From Loxodes magnus (Eukaryota > Ciliophora > Karyorelictea > Loxodida > Loxodidae), in the NCBI GenBank assembly GCA_946699065.1, contig CAMPDV010002021.1, positions 17,624 through 81,623 on the forward strand: a stretch of DNA of 64,000 nucleotides, read 5' to 3'. Position 1 is the stretch's first letter. Each line of letters starts with the position of its first letter. Position numbers and translations under genes: made by a program. The notes beneath the pieces are model-generated. The model ran no database searches. It was not told the DNA's origin and worked only from the letters and a program-made list of their open reading frames with translations. This document shows, in pieces, positions 1 to 12,952 of the stretch.

Positions 1-24
1 ATATTTTAGTGCTTGCTACGCAAA

Positions 25-186
25 CTTATCATTAGATATTCTTTTCTTACTTTACTTCTTCACTTTTCTATAGGCTAACTTTCATCTACAAGCATATCTT
101 GACTAACTGGATACAGATTCGTAATTATTACATTATTACTAACATTTTGGATATTCTAACTTATATTTTAGTACCTGCTACGCAAA
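25..186 (+). repeat. Representative 162-bp monomer with two 81-bp halves
   Basis: This is the first complete unit, used as the reference copy. Half A (34-114) and half B (115-195, running into the next unit) are both 81 bp. Aligned without gaps by eye, they match at about 38 of 81 positions overall and 33 of the first 54. Base composition alone predicts about 31%. Shared landmarks are agat at the start, ttac in the tract, tttt, ata, and ctaactt at position 42 of each half. Half A carries a pyrimidine-rich tract (34-69). Half B carries the direct repeat attattac twice in tandem and a TATA-like tatatttta. I infer that the monomer arose as a dimer of an 81-bp unit which then diverged. Confidence 0.75.
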
Positions 187-347
187 CTTATCATTAGATA
201 TTCTTTTCTTACTTTACTTCTTCACTTTTCTAAAGCTAACTTTCATCTACAAGCATATCTTGACAAACTGAATACAGATTCGTGATTATTACATTATTAC
301 TAACATTTTGGATATTCTAACTTATATTTTAGTACCTGCTACGCAAA
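187..347 (+). repeat. Representative 161-bp monomer (taaag type)
   Basis: This unit differs from its 162-bp neighbours by the shorter site A (ctaaagc), by caaactga at site B, cgtgatt at site C and acctgctacgc at site E. This combination (d4gGx in the shorthand used here: A allele d, B type 4, C = g, D = G, E = x) is among the commonest in the first half of the array. It is absent from the last 3.6 kb of region 1. The linked alleles travel together, so it behaves as a distinct monomer class. Confidence 0.9.
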
Positions 348-3300
348 CTTATCATTAGATATTCTTTTCTTACTTTACTTCTTCACTTTTCAATAGGCTA
401 ACTTTCATCTACAAGCATATCTTGACAAACCGAATACAGATTCGTAATTATTACATTATTACTAACATTTTGGATATTCTAACTTATATTTTAGTACCTG
501 CTACGCAAACTTATCATTAGATATTCTTTTCTTACTTTACTTCTTCACTTTTCTAAAGCTAACTTTCATCTACAAGCATATCTTGACAAACTGAATACAG
601 ATTCGTGATTATTACATTATTACTAACATTTTGGATATTCTAACTTATATTTTAGTACCTGCTACGCAAACTTATCATTAGATATTCTTTTCTTACTTTA
701 CTTCTTCACTTTTCTATAGGCTAACTTTCATCTACAAGCATATCTTGACTAACCGAATATAGATTCGTAATTATTACATTATTACTAACATTTTGGATAT
801 TCTAACTTATATTTTAGTGCTTGATACGAAAACTTATCATTAGATATTCTTTTCTTACTTTACTTCTTCACTTTTCAATAGGCTAACTTTCATCTACAAG
901 CATATCTTGACTAACTGGATACAGATTCGTGATTATTACATTATTACTAACATTTTGGATATTCTAACTTATATTTTAGTACCTGCTACGCAAACTTATC
1001 ATTAGATATTCTTTTCTTACTTTACTTCTTCACTTTTCTAAAGCTAACTTTCATCTACAAGCATATCTTGACAAACTGAATACAGATTCGTGATTATTAC
1101 ATTATTACTAACATTTTGGATATTCTAACTTATATTTTAGTACCTGCTACGCAAACTTATCATTAGATATTCTTTTCTTACTTTACTTCTTCACTTTTCT
1201 AAAGCTAACTTTCATCTACAAGCATATCTTGACAAACTGAATACAGATTCGTGATTATTACATTATTACTAACATTTTGGATATTCTAACTTATATTTTA
1301 GTACCTGCTACGCAAACTTATCATTAGATATTCTTTTCTTACTTTACTTCTTCACTTTTCTAAAGCTAACTTTCATCTACAAGCATATCTTGACTAACCG
1401 AATATAGATTCGTAATTATTACATTATTACTAACATTTTGGATATTCTAACTTATATTTTAGTGCTTGATACGAAAACTTATCATTAGATATTCTTTTCT
1501 TACTTTACTTCTTCACTTTTCAATAGGCTAACTTTCATCTACAAGCATATCTTGACAAACCGAATACAGATTCGTAATTATTACATTATTACTAACATTT
1601 TGGATATTCTAACTTATATTTTAGTGCTTGATACGAAAACTTATCATTAGATATTCTTTTCTTACTTTACTTCTTCACTTTTCAATAGGCTAACTTTCAT
1701 CTACAAGCATATCTTGACAAACCGAATACAGATTCGTGATTATTACATTATTACTAACATTTTGGATATTCTAACTTATATTTTAGTACCTGCTACGCAA
1801 ACTTATCATTAGATATTCTTTTCTTACTTTACTTCTTCACTTTTCTAAAGCTAACTTTCATCTACAAGCATATCTTGACTAACTGGATACAGATTCGTGA
1901 TTATTACATTATTACTAACATTTTGGATATTCTAACTTATATTTTAGTACCTGCTACGCAAACTTATCATTAGATATTCTTTTCTTACTTTACTTCTTCA
2001 CTTTTCTAAAGCTAACTTTCATCTACAAGCATATCTTGACTAACCGAATATAGATTCGTAATTATTACATTATTACTAACATTTTGGATATTCTAACTTA
2101 TATTTTAGTGCTTGATACGAAAACTTATCATTAGATATTCTTTTCTTACTTTACTTCTTCACTTTTCAATAGGCTAACTTTCATCTACAAGCATATCTGA
2201 CAAACCGAATACAGATTCGTAATTATTACATTATTACTAACATTTTGGATATTCTAACTTATATTTTAGTGCTTGATACGAAAACTTATCATTAGATATT
2301 CTTTTCTTACTTTACTTCTTCACTTTTCAATAGGCTAACTTTCATCTACAAGCATATCTTGACAAACCGAATACAGATTCGTAATTATTACATTATTACT
2401 AACATTTTGGATATTCTAACTTATATTTTAGTGCTTGATACGAAAACTTATCATTAGATATTCTTTTCTTACTTTACTTCTTCACTTTTCAATAGGCTAA
2501 CTTTCATCTACAAGCATATCTTGACAAACTGAATACAGATTCGTGATTATTACATTATTACTAACATTTTGGATATTCTAACTTATATTTTAGTACCTGC
2601 TACGCAAACTTATCATTAGATATTCTTTTCTTACTTTACTTCTTCACTTTTCTAAAGCTAACTTTCATCTACAAGCATATCTTGACAAACCGAATACATG
2701 GATTCGTGATTATTACATTATTACTAACATTTTGGATATTCTAACTTATATTTTAGTACCTGCTACGCAAACTTATCATTAGATATTCTTTTCTTACTTT
2801 ACTTCTTCACTTTTCTAAAGCTAACTTTCATCTACAAGCATATCTTGACAAACTGAATACAGATTCGTGATTATTACATTATTACTAACATTTTGGATAT
2901 TCTAACTTATATTTTAGTACCTGCTACGCAAACTTATCATTAGATATTCTTTTCTTACTTTACTTCTTCACTTTTCTAAAGCTAACTTTCATCTACAAGC
3001 ATATCTTGACTAACCGAATATAGATTCGTAATTATTACATTATTACTAACATTTTGGATATTCTAACTTATATTTTAGTGCTTGATACGAAAACTTATCA
3101 TTAGATATTCTTTTCTTACTTTACTTCTTCACTTTTCAATAGGCTAACTTTCATCTACAAGCATATCTTGACTAACTGGATACAGATTCGTAATTATTAC
3201 ATTATTACTAACATTTTGGATATTCTAACTTATATTTTAGTACCTGCTACGCAAACTTATCATTAGATATTCTTTTCTTACTTTACTTCTTCACTTTTCT

Positions 3301-4872
3301 AAAGCTAACTTTCATCTACAAGCATATCTTGACAAACTGAATACAGATTCGTGATTATTACATTATTACTAACATTTTGGATATTCTAACTTATATTTTA
3401 GTACCTGCTACGCAAACTTATCATTAGATATTCTTTTCTTACTTTACTTCTTCACTTTTCTAAAGCTAACTTTCATCTACAAGCATATCTTGACTAACCG
3501 AATATAGATTCGTAATTATTACATTATTACTAACATTTTGGATATTCTAACTTATATTTTAGTGCTTGATACGAAAACTTATCATTAGATATTCTTTTCT
3601 TACTTTACTTCTTCACTTTTCAATAGGCTAACTTTCATCTACAAGCATATCTTGACTAACTGGATACAGATTCGTAATTATTACATTATTACTAACATTT
3701 TAAATATTCTAACTTATATTTTAGTGCTTGCTACGCAAACTTATCATTAGATATTCTTTTCTTACTTTACTTCTTCACTTTTCTATAGGCTAACTTTCAT
3801 CTACAAGCATATCTTGACTAACTGGATACAGATTCGTGATTATTACATTATTACTAACATTTTGGATATTCTAACTTAATATTTTAGTACCTGCTACGCA
3901 AAACTTATCATTAGATATTCTTTTCTTACTTTACTTCTTCACTTTTCTAAAGCTAACTTTCATCTACAAGCATATCTTGACAAACTGAATACAGATTCGT
4001 GATTATTACATTATTACTAACATTTTGGATATTCTAACTTATATTTTAGTACCTGCTACGCAACTTATCATTAGATATTCTTTTCTTAACTTTACTTCTT
4101 CACTTTTCTAAAGCTAACTTCATCTACAAGCATATCTTGACTAACCGAATATAGATTCGTAATTATTACATTATTACTAACATTTTGGATATTCTAACTT
4201 ATATTTTAGTGCTTGATACGAAAACTTATCATTAGATATTCTTTTCTTACTTTACTTCTTCACTTTTCAATAGGCTAACTTTCATCTACAAGCATATCTT
4301 GACTAACTGGATACAGATTCGTGATTATTACATTATTACTAACATTTTGGATATTCTAACTTATATTTTAGTACCTGCTACGCAAACTTATCATTAGATA
4401 TTCTTTTCTTACTTTACTTCTTCACTTTTCTAATAGGCTAACTTTCATCTACAAGCATATCTTGACTAACCGAATATAGATTCGTAATTATTACATTATT
4501 ACTAACATTTTGGATATTCTAACTTATATTTTAGTGCTTGATACGAAAACTTATCATTAGATATTCTTTTCTTACTTTACTTCTTCACTTTTCAATAGGC
4601 TAACTTTCATCTACAAGCATATCTTGACTAACTGGATACAGATTCGTGATTATTACATTATTACTAACATTTTGGATATTCTAACTTATATTTTAGTACC
4701 TGCTACGCAAACTTATCATTAGATATTCTTTTCTTACTTTACTTCTTCACTTTTCTAAAGCTAACTTTCATCTACAAGCATATCTTGACTAACTGGATAC
4801 AGATTCGTGATTATTACATTATTACTAACATTTTGGATATTCTAACTTATATTTTAGTACCTGCTACGCAAA

Positions 4873-4992
4873 CTTATCATTAGATATCTTTTCTTACTTT
4901 ATCTTGACTAACTGGATACAGATTCGTGATTATTACATTATTACTAACATTTTGGATATTCTAACTTATATTTTAGTGCTACGATACGAAAA
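4873..4992 (+). repeat. Truncated 120-bp monomer
   Basis: The spacing between successive cttatcat landmarks falls to 120 bp. About 41 bp are missing between cttactttа-type sequence at the end of the pyrimidine tract and tatcttgac at the start of site B, with ta shared at the junction. Site E also reads gctacgatacga, one base longer than usual. The deletion is not half-unit sized, unlike the one at 39,088. Confidence 0.85.
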
Positions 4993-5734
4993 CTTATCAT
5001 TAGATATTCTTTTCTTACTTTACTTCTTCACTTTTCAATAGGCTAACTTTCATCTACAAGCATATCTTGACAAACCGAATATAGATTCGTAATTATTACA
5101 TTATTACTAACATTTTGGATATTCTAACTTATATTTTAGTGCTTGATACGAAAACTTATCATTAGATATTCTTTTCTTACTTTACTTCTTCACTTTTCAA
5201 TAGGCTAACTTTCATCTACAAGCATATCTTGACTAACTGGATACAGATTCGTGATTATTACATTATTACTAACATTTTGGATATTCTAACTTATATTTTA
5301 GTACCTGCTACGCAAACTTATCATTAGATATTCTTTTCTTACTTTACTTCTTCACTTTTCTAAAGCTAACTTTCATCTACAAGCATATCTTGACAAACCG
5401 AATACAGATTCGTGATTATTACATTATTACTAACATTTTGGATATTCTAACTTATATTTTAGTACCTGCTACGCAAACTTATCATTAGATATTCTTTTCT
5501 TACTTTACTTCTTCACTTTTCTAAAGCTAACTTTCATCTACAAGCATATCTTGACTAACCGAATATAGATTCGTGATTATTACATTATTACTAACATTTT
5601 GGATATTCTAACTTATATTTTAGTACCTGCTACGCAAACTTATCATTAGATATTCTTTTCTTACTTTACTTCTTCACTTTTCTAAAGCTAACTTTCATCT
5701 ACAAGCATATCTTGACAAACTGAATACAGATTCG

Positions 5735-5746
5735 TGATTATTACTA
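5735..5746 (+). repeat. 8-bp slippage deletion of a tandem octamer
   Basis: Other monomers have attattac twice in a row followed by taac. Here only one octamer remains before taac. This is the expected outcome of replication slippage or unequal pairing across an adjacent direct repeat. Confidence 0.8.
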
Positions 5747-7549
5747 ACATTTTGGATATTCTAACTTATATTTTAGTACCTGCTACGCAAACTTATCATT
5801 AGATATTCTTTTCTTACTTTACTTCTTCACTTTTTCAATAGGCTAACTTTCATCTACAAGCATATCTTGACAAACCGAATACAGATTCGTAATTATTACA
5901 TTATTACTAACATTTTGGATATTCTAACTTATATTTTAGTGCTTGATACGAAAACTTTATCATTAGATATTCTTTTCTTACTTTACTTCTTCACTTTTCA
6001 ATAGGCTAACTTTCATCTACAAGCATATCTTGACAAACCGAATACAGATTCGTAATTATTACATTATTACTAACATTTTGGATATTCTAACCTTATATTT
6101 TAGTACCTGCTACGCAAACTTATCATTAGATATTCTTTTCTTACTTTACTTCTTCACTTTTCTAAAGCTAACTTTCATCTACAAGCATATCTTGACAAAC
6201 TGAATACAGATTCGTGATTATTACATTATTACTAACATTTTGGATATTCTAACTTATATTTTAGTACCTGCTACGCAAACTTATCATTAGATATTCTTTT
6301 CTTACTTTACTTCTTCACTTTTCTATAGGCTAACTTTCATCTACAAGCATATCTTGACTAACCGAATATAGATTCGTAATTATTACATTATTACTAACAT
6401 TTTGGATATTCTAACTTATATTTTAGTGCTTGATACGAAAACTTATCATTAGATATTCTTTTCTTACTTTACTTCTTCACTTTTCAATAGGCTAACTTTC
6501 ATCTACAAGCATATCTTGACTAACTGGATACAGATTCGTGATTATTACATTATTACTAACATTTTGGATATTCTAACTTATATTTTAGTACCTGCTACGC
6601 AAACTTATCATTAGATATTCTTTTCTTACTTTACTTCTTCACTTTTCTAAAGCTAACTTTCATCTACAAGCATATCTTGACAAACTGAATACAGATTCGT
6701 GATTATTACATTATTACTAACATTTTGGATATTCTAACTTATATTTTAGTACCTGCTACGCAAACTTATCATTAGATATTCTTTTCTTACTTTACTTCTT
6801 CACTTTTCAATAGGCTAACTTTCATCTACAAGCATATCTTGACAAACCGAATACAGATTCGTAATTATTACATTATTACTAACATTTTGGATATTCTAAC
6901 TTATATTTTAGTACCTGCTACGCAAACTTATCATTAGATATTCTTTTCTTACTTTACTTCTTCACTTTTCTAAAGCTAACTTTCATCTACAAGCATATCT
7001 TGACAAACTGAATACAGATTCGTGATTATTACATTATTACTAACATTTTGGATATTCTAACTTATATTTTAGTACCTGCTACGCAAACTTATCATTAGAT
7101 ATTCTTTTCTTACTTTACTTCTTCACTTTTCTATAGGCTAACTTTCATCTACAAGCATATCTTGACTAACCGAATATAGATTCGTAATTATTACATTATT
7201 ACTAACATTTTGGATATTCTAACTTATATTTTAGTGCTTGATACGAAAACTTATCATTAGATATTCTTTTCTTACTTTACTTCTTCACTTTTCAATAGGC
7301 TAACTTTCATCTACAAGCATATCTTGACTAACTGGATACAGATTCGTGATTATTACATTATTACTAACATTTTGGATATTCTAACTTATATTTTAGTACC
7401 TGCTACGCAAACTTATCATTAGATATTCTTTTCTTACTTTACTTCTTCACTTTTCAATAGGCTAACTTTCATCTACAAGCATATCTTGACTAACTGGATA
7501 CAGATTCGTGATTATTACATTATTACTAACATTTTAAATATTCTAACTT

Positions 7550-10075
7550 ATATTTTAGTGCTTGCTACGCAAACTTATCATTAGATATTCTTTTCTTACT
7601 TTACTTCTTCACTTTTCTATAGGCTAACTTTCATCTACAAGCATATCTTGACTAACTGGATACAGATTCGTAATTATTACATTATTACTAACATTTTGGA
7701 TATTCTAACTTATATTTTAGTACCTGCTACGCAAACTTATCATTAGATATTCTTTTCTTACTTTACTTCTTCACTTTTCTAAAGCTAACTTTCATCTACA
7801 AGCATATCTTGACAAACTGAATACAGATTCGTGATTATTACATTATTACTAACATTTTGGATATTCTAACTTATATTTTAGTACCTGCTACGCAAACTTA
7901 TCATTAGATATTCTTTTCTTACTTTACTTCTTCACTTTTCAATAGGCTAACTTTCATCTACAAGCATATCTTGACAAACCGAATACAGATTCGTAATTAT
8001 TACATTATTACTAACATTTTGGATATTCTAACTTATATTTTAGTACCTGCTACGCAAACTTATCATTAGATATTCTTTTCTTACTTTACTTCTTCACTTT
8101 TCTAAAGCTAACTTTCATCTACAAGCATATCTTGACAAACTGAATACAGATTCGTGATTATTACATTATTACTAACATTTTGGATATTCTAACTTATATT
8201 TTAGTACCTGCTACGCAAACTTATCATTAGATATTCTTTTCTTACTTTACTTCTTCACTTTTCTATAGGCTAACTTTCATCTACAAGCATATCTTGACTA
8301 ACCGAATATAGATTCGTAATTATTACATTATTACTAACATTTTGGATATTCTAACTTATATTTTAGTGCTTGATACGAAAACTTATCATTAGATATTCTT
8401 TTCTTACTTTACTTCTTCACTTTTCAATAGGCTAACTTTCATCTACAAGCATATCTTGACTAACTGGATACAGATTCGTGATTATTACATTATTACTAAC
8501 ATTTTGGATATTCTAACTTATATTTTAGTACCTGCTACGCAAACTTATCATTAGATATTCTTTTCTTACTTTACTTCTTCACTTTTCTAAAGCTAACTTT
8601 CATCTACAAGCATATCTTGACAAACTGAATACAGATTCGTGATTATTACATTATTACTAACATTTTGGATATTCTAACTTATATTTTAGTACCTGCTACG
8701 CAAACTTATCATTAGATATTCTTTTCTTACTTTACTTCTTCACTTTTCTAAAGCTAACTTTCATCTACAAGCATATCTTGACAAACTGAATACAGATTCG
8801 TGATTATTACATTATTACTAACATTTTGGATATTCTAACTTATATTTTAGTACCTGCTACGCAAACTTATCATTAGATATTCTTTTCTTACTTTACTTCT
8901 TCACTTTTCTAAAGCTAACTTTCATCTACAAGCATATCTTGACTAACCGAATATAGATTCGTAATTATTACATTATTACTAACATTTTGGATATTCTAAC
9001 TTATATTTTAGTGCTTGATACGAAAACTTATCATTAGATATTCTTTTCTTACTTTACTTCTTCACTTTTCAATAGGCTAACTTTCATCTACAAGCATATC
9101 TTGACAAACCGAATACAGATTCGTAATTATTACATTATTACTAACATTTTGGATATTCTAACTTATATTTTAGTGCTTGATACGAAAACTTATCATTAGA
9201 TATTCTTTTCTTACTTTACTTCTTCACTTTTCAATAGGCTAACTTTCATCTACAAGCATATCTTGACAAACCGAATACAGATTCGTGATTATTACATTAT
9301 TACTAACATTTTGGATATTCTAACTTATATTTTAGTACCTGCTACGCAAACTTATCATTAGATATTCTTTTCTTACTTTACTTCTTCACTTTTCTAAAGC
9401 TAACTTTCATCTACAAGCATATCTTGACTAACTGGATACAGATTCGTGATTATTACATTATTACTAACATTTTGGATATTCTAACTTATATTTTAGTACC
9501 TGCTACGCAAACTTATCATTAGATATTCTTTTCTTACTTTACTTCTTCACTTTTCTAAAGCTAACTTTCATCTACAAGCATATCTTGACTAACCGAATAT
9601 AGATTCGTAATTATTACATTATTACTAACATTTTGGATATTCTAACTTATATTTTAGTGCTTGATACGAAAACTTATCATTAGATATTCTTTTCTTACTT
9701 TACTTCTTCACTTTTCAATAGGCTAACTTTCATCTACAAGCATATCTTGACAAACCGAATACAGATTCGTAATTATTACATTATTACTAACATTTTGGAT
9801 ATTCTAACTTATATTTTAGTGCTTGATACGAAAACTTATCATTAGATATTCTTTTCTTACTTTACTTCTTCACTTTTCAATAGGCTAACTTTCATCTACA
9901 AGCATATCTTGACAAACCGAATACAGATTCGTAATTATTACATTATTACTAACATTTTGGATATTCTAACTTATATTTTAGTGCTTGATACGAAAACTTA
10001 TCATTAGATATTCTTTTCTTACTTTACTTCTTCACTTTTCAATAGGCTAACTTTCATCTACAAGCATATCTTGAC
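7550..10075 (+). repeat. Segmental duplicate of 1-2,525
   Basis: This is the second copy of the monomer order found at the start of the window, 7,549-7,550 bp downstream. It leads directly into the first complete 13-monomer block. The counterpart in 1-2,525 also contains the first seven members of that block but then diverges, so the block was shared before the left copy was altered or recombined. Confidence 0.85.
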
Positions 10076-11008
10076 TAACTGGATACAGATTCGTGATTAT
10101 TACATTATTACTAACATTTTGGATATTCTAACTTATATTTTAGTACCTGCTACGCAAACTTATCATTAGATATTCTTTTCTTACTTTACTTCTTCACTTT
10201 TCTAAAGCTAACTTTCATCTACAAGCATATCTTGACAAACCGAATACAGATTCGTGATTATTACATTATTACTAACATTTTGGATATTCTAACTTATATT
10301 TTAGTACCTGCTACGCAAACTTATCATTAGATATTCTTTTCTTACTTTACTTCTTCACTTTTCTAAAGCTAACTTTCATCTACAAGCATATCTTGACTAA
10401 CCGAATATAGATTCGTGATTATTACATTATTACTAACATTTTGGATATTCTAACTTATATTTTAGTACCTGCTACGCAAACTTATCATTAGATATTCTTT
10501 TCTTACTTTACTTCTTCACTTTTCTAAAGCTAACTTTCATCTACAAGCATATCTTGACTAACCGAATATAGATTCGTAATTATTACATTATTACTAACAT
10601 TTTGGATATTCTAACTTATATTTTAGTGCTTGATACGAAAACTTATCATTAGATATTCTTTTCTTACTTTACTTCTTCACTTTTCAATAGGCTAACTTTC
10701 ATCTACAAGCATATCTTGACTAACTGGATACAGATTCGTAATTATTACATTATTACTAACATTTTAAATATTCTAACTTATATTTTAGTGCTTGCTACGC
10801 AAACTTATCATTAGATATTCTTTTCTTACTTTACTTCTTCACTTTTCTAAAGCTAACTTTCATCTACAAGCATATCTTGACAAACTGAATACAGATTCGT
10901 GATTATTACATTATTACTAACATTTTGGATATTCTAACTTATATTTTAGTACCTGCTACGCAAACTTATCATTAGATATTCTTTTCTTACTTTACTTCTT
11001 CACTTTTC
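8910..11008 (+). repeat. 13-monomer higher-order block, copy 1
   Basis: This 2,099-bp block has the type order d2aGy, a3aGy, a3gGx, d1gGx, d2aGy, a3aGy, a3aGy, a1gGx, d3gGx, d2gGx, d2aGy, a1aAz, d4gGx. The same order recurs at 12,953, 15,861 and 26,214. Keeping thirteen ordered variants is far beyond chance and shows duplication of the block as a unit. Confidence 0.88.
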
Positions 11009-11494
11009 TATAGGCTAACTTTCATCTACAAGCATATCTTGACTAACCGAATATAGATTCGTAATTATTACATTATTACTAACATTTTGGATATTCTAAC
11101 TTATATTTTAGTGCTTGATACGAAAACTTATCATTAGATATTCTTTTCTTACTTTACTTCTTCACTTTTCAATAGGCTAACTTTCATCTACAAGCATATC
11201 TTGACTAACTGGATACAGATTCGTAATTATTACATTATTACTAACATTTTAAATATTCTAACTTATATTTTAGTGCTTGCTACGCAAACTTATCATTAGA
11301 TATTCTTTTCTTACTTTACTTCTTCACTTTTCTATAGGCTAACTTTCATCTACAAGCATATCTTGACTAACCGAATATAGATTCGTAATTATTACATTAT
11401 TACTAACATTTTGGATATTCTAACTTATATTTTAGTGCTTGATACGAAAACTTATCATTAGATATTCTTTTCTTACTTTACTTCTTCACTTTTC

Positions 11495-12466
11495 AATAGG
11501 CTAACTTTCATCTACAAGCATATCTTGACTAACTGGATACAGATTCGTGATTATTACATTATTACTAACATTTTGGATATTCTAACTTATATTTTAGTAC
11601 CTGCTACGCAAACTTATCATTAGATATTCTTTTCTTACTTTACTTCTTCACTTTTCAATAGGCTAACTTTCATCTACAAGCATATCTTGACTAACCGAAT
11701 ATAGATTCGTAATTATTACATTATTACTAACATTTTGGATATTCTAACTTATATTTTAGTGCTTGATACGAAAACTTATCATTAGATATTCTTTTCTTAC
11801 TTTACTTCTTCACTTTTCAATAGGCTAACTTTCATCTACAAGCATATCTTGACTAACTGGATACAGATTCGTGATTATTACATTATTACTAACATTTTGG
11901 ATATTCTAACTTATATTTTAGTACCTGCTACGCAAACTTATCATTAGATATTCTTTTCTTACTTTACTTCTTCACTTTTCAATAGGCTAACTTTCATCTA
12001 CAAGCATATCTTGACTAACCGAATATAGATTCGTAATTATTACATTATTACTAACATTTTGGATATTCTAACTTATATTTTAGTGCTTGATACGAAAACT
12101 TATCATTAGATATTCTTTTCTTACTTTACTTCTTCACTTTTCAATAGGCTAACTTTCATCTACAAGCATATCTTGACTAACTGGATACAGATTCGTGATT
12201 ATTACATTATTACTAACATTTTGGATATTCTAACTTATATTTTAGTACCTGCTACGCAAACTTATCATTAGATATTCTTTTCTTACTTTACTTCTTCACT
12301 TTTCAATAGGCTAACTTTCATCTACAAGCATATCTTGACTAACCGAATATAGATTCGTAATTATTACATTATTACTAACATTTTGGATATTCTAACTTAT
12401 ATTTTAGTGCTTGATACGAAAACTTATCATTAGATATTCTTTTCTTACTTTACTTCTTCACTTTTC
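11495..12466 (+). repeat. 324-bp dimer run (a1gGx + a2aGy, three copies)
   Basis: Six 162-bp monomers alternate strictly between ctaactgga/cgtgatt/acctgctacgc and ctaaccgaatata/cgtaatt/gcttgatacga. This gives three copies of a 324-bp dimer (972 bp). It looks like a small recent amplification inside the larger array. Confidence 0.85.
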
Positions 12467-12952
12467 AATAGGCTAACTTTCATCTACAAGCATATCTTGA
12501 CAAACCGAATACAGATTCGTAATTATTACATTATTACTAACATTTTAAATATTCTAACTTATATTTTAGTACCTGCTACGCAAACTTATCATTAGATATT
12601 CTTTTCTTACTTTACTTCTTCACTTTTCAATAGGCTAACTTTCATCTACAAGCATATCTTGACAAACCGAATACAGATTCGTAATTATTACATTATTACT
12701 AACATTTTGGATATTCTAACTTATATTTTAGTGCTTGATACGAAAACTTATCATTAGATATTCTTTTCTTACTTTACTTCTTCACTTTTCAATAGGCTAA
12801 CTTTCATCTACAAGCATATCTTGACAAACCGAATACAGATTCGTGATTATTACATTATTACTAACATTTTGGATATTCTAACTTATATTTTAGTACCTGC
12901 TACGCAAACTTATCATTAGATATTCTTTTCTTACTTTACTTCTTCACTTTTC

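Larger units (their letters stand above)
1..2525 (+). repeat. Segmental duplicate of 7,550-10,075
   Basis: The order of monomer types from the first base to 2,525 matches that from 7,550 to 10,075: z, t1aGx, d4gGx, a3aGx, d4gGx, t2aGy, a1gGx, d4gGx, d4gGx, d2aGy, a3aGy, a3gGx, d1gGx, d2aGy, a3aGy, a3aGy. The offset is 7,549 bp, rising to 7,550 after a single-base deletion near 2,198. The match ends inside a site B, where caaactga here replaces ctaactgga in the other copy. It probably continues beyond the left edge of the window. Confidence 0.85.
3870..6100 (+). repeat. Irregular stretch with clustered small indels
   Basis: Monomers here carry many private one-base insertions or deletions that are rare elsewhere. 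Examples are cttaatatt near 3,877, an extra a in gcaaaactt near 3,900, cgcaactt near 4,061, cttaactttac near 4,088, taacttcatc near 4,118, tttttcaat near 5,832, aactttatc near 5,955 and aaccttata near 6,091. It also holds the 120-bp truncated monomer and an 8-bp slippage deletion. Either this part of the array is less homogenised, or it contains sequencing or assembly errors. Confidence 0.7.

Noticed and set aside
85-140. RNA polymerase III internal promoter (B box) in the monomer
   Set aside because: gattcgtaatt resembles the B box only in its first six bases and lacks the following a and final c. There is no A box or terminator context, so a tRNA-derived origin is not supported.
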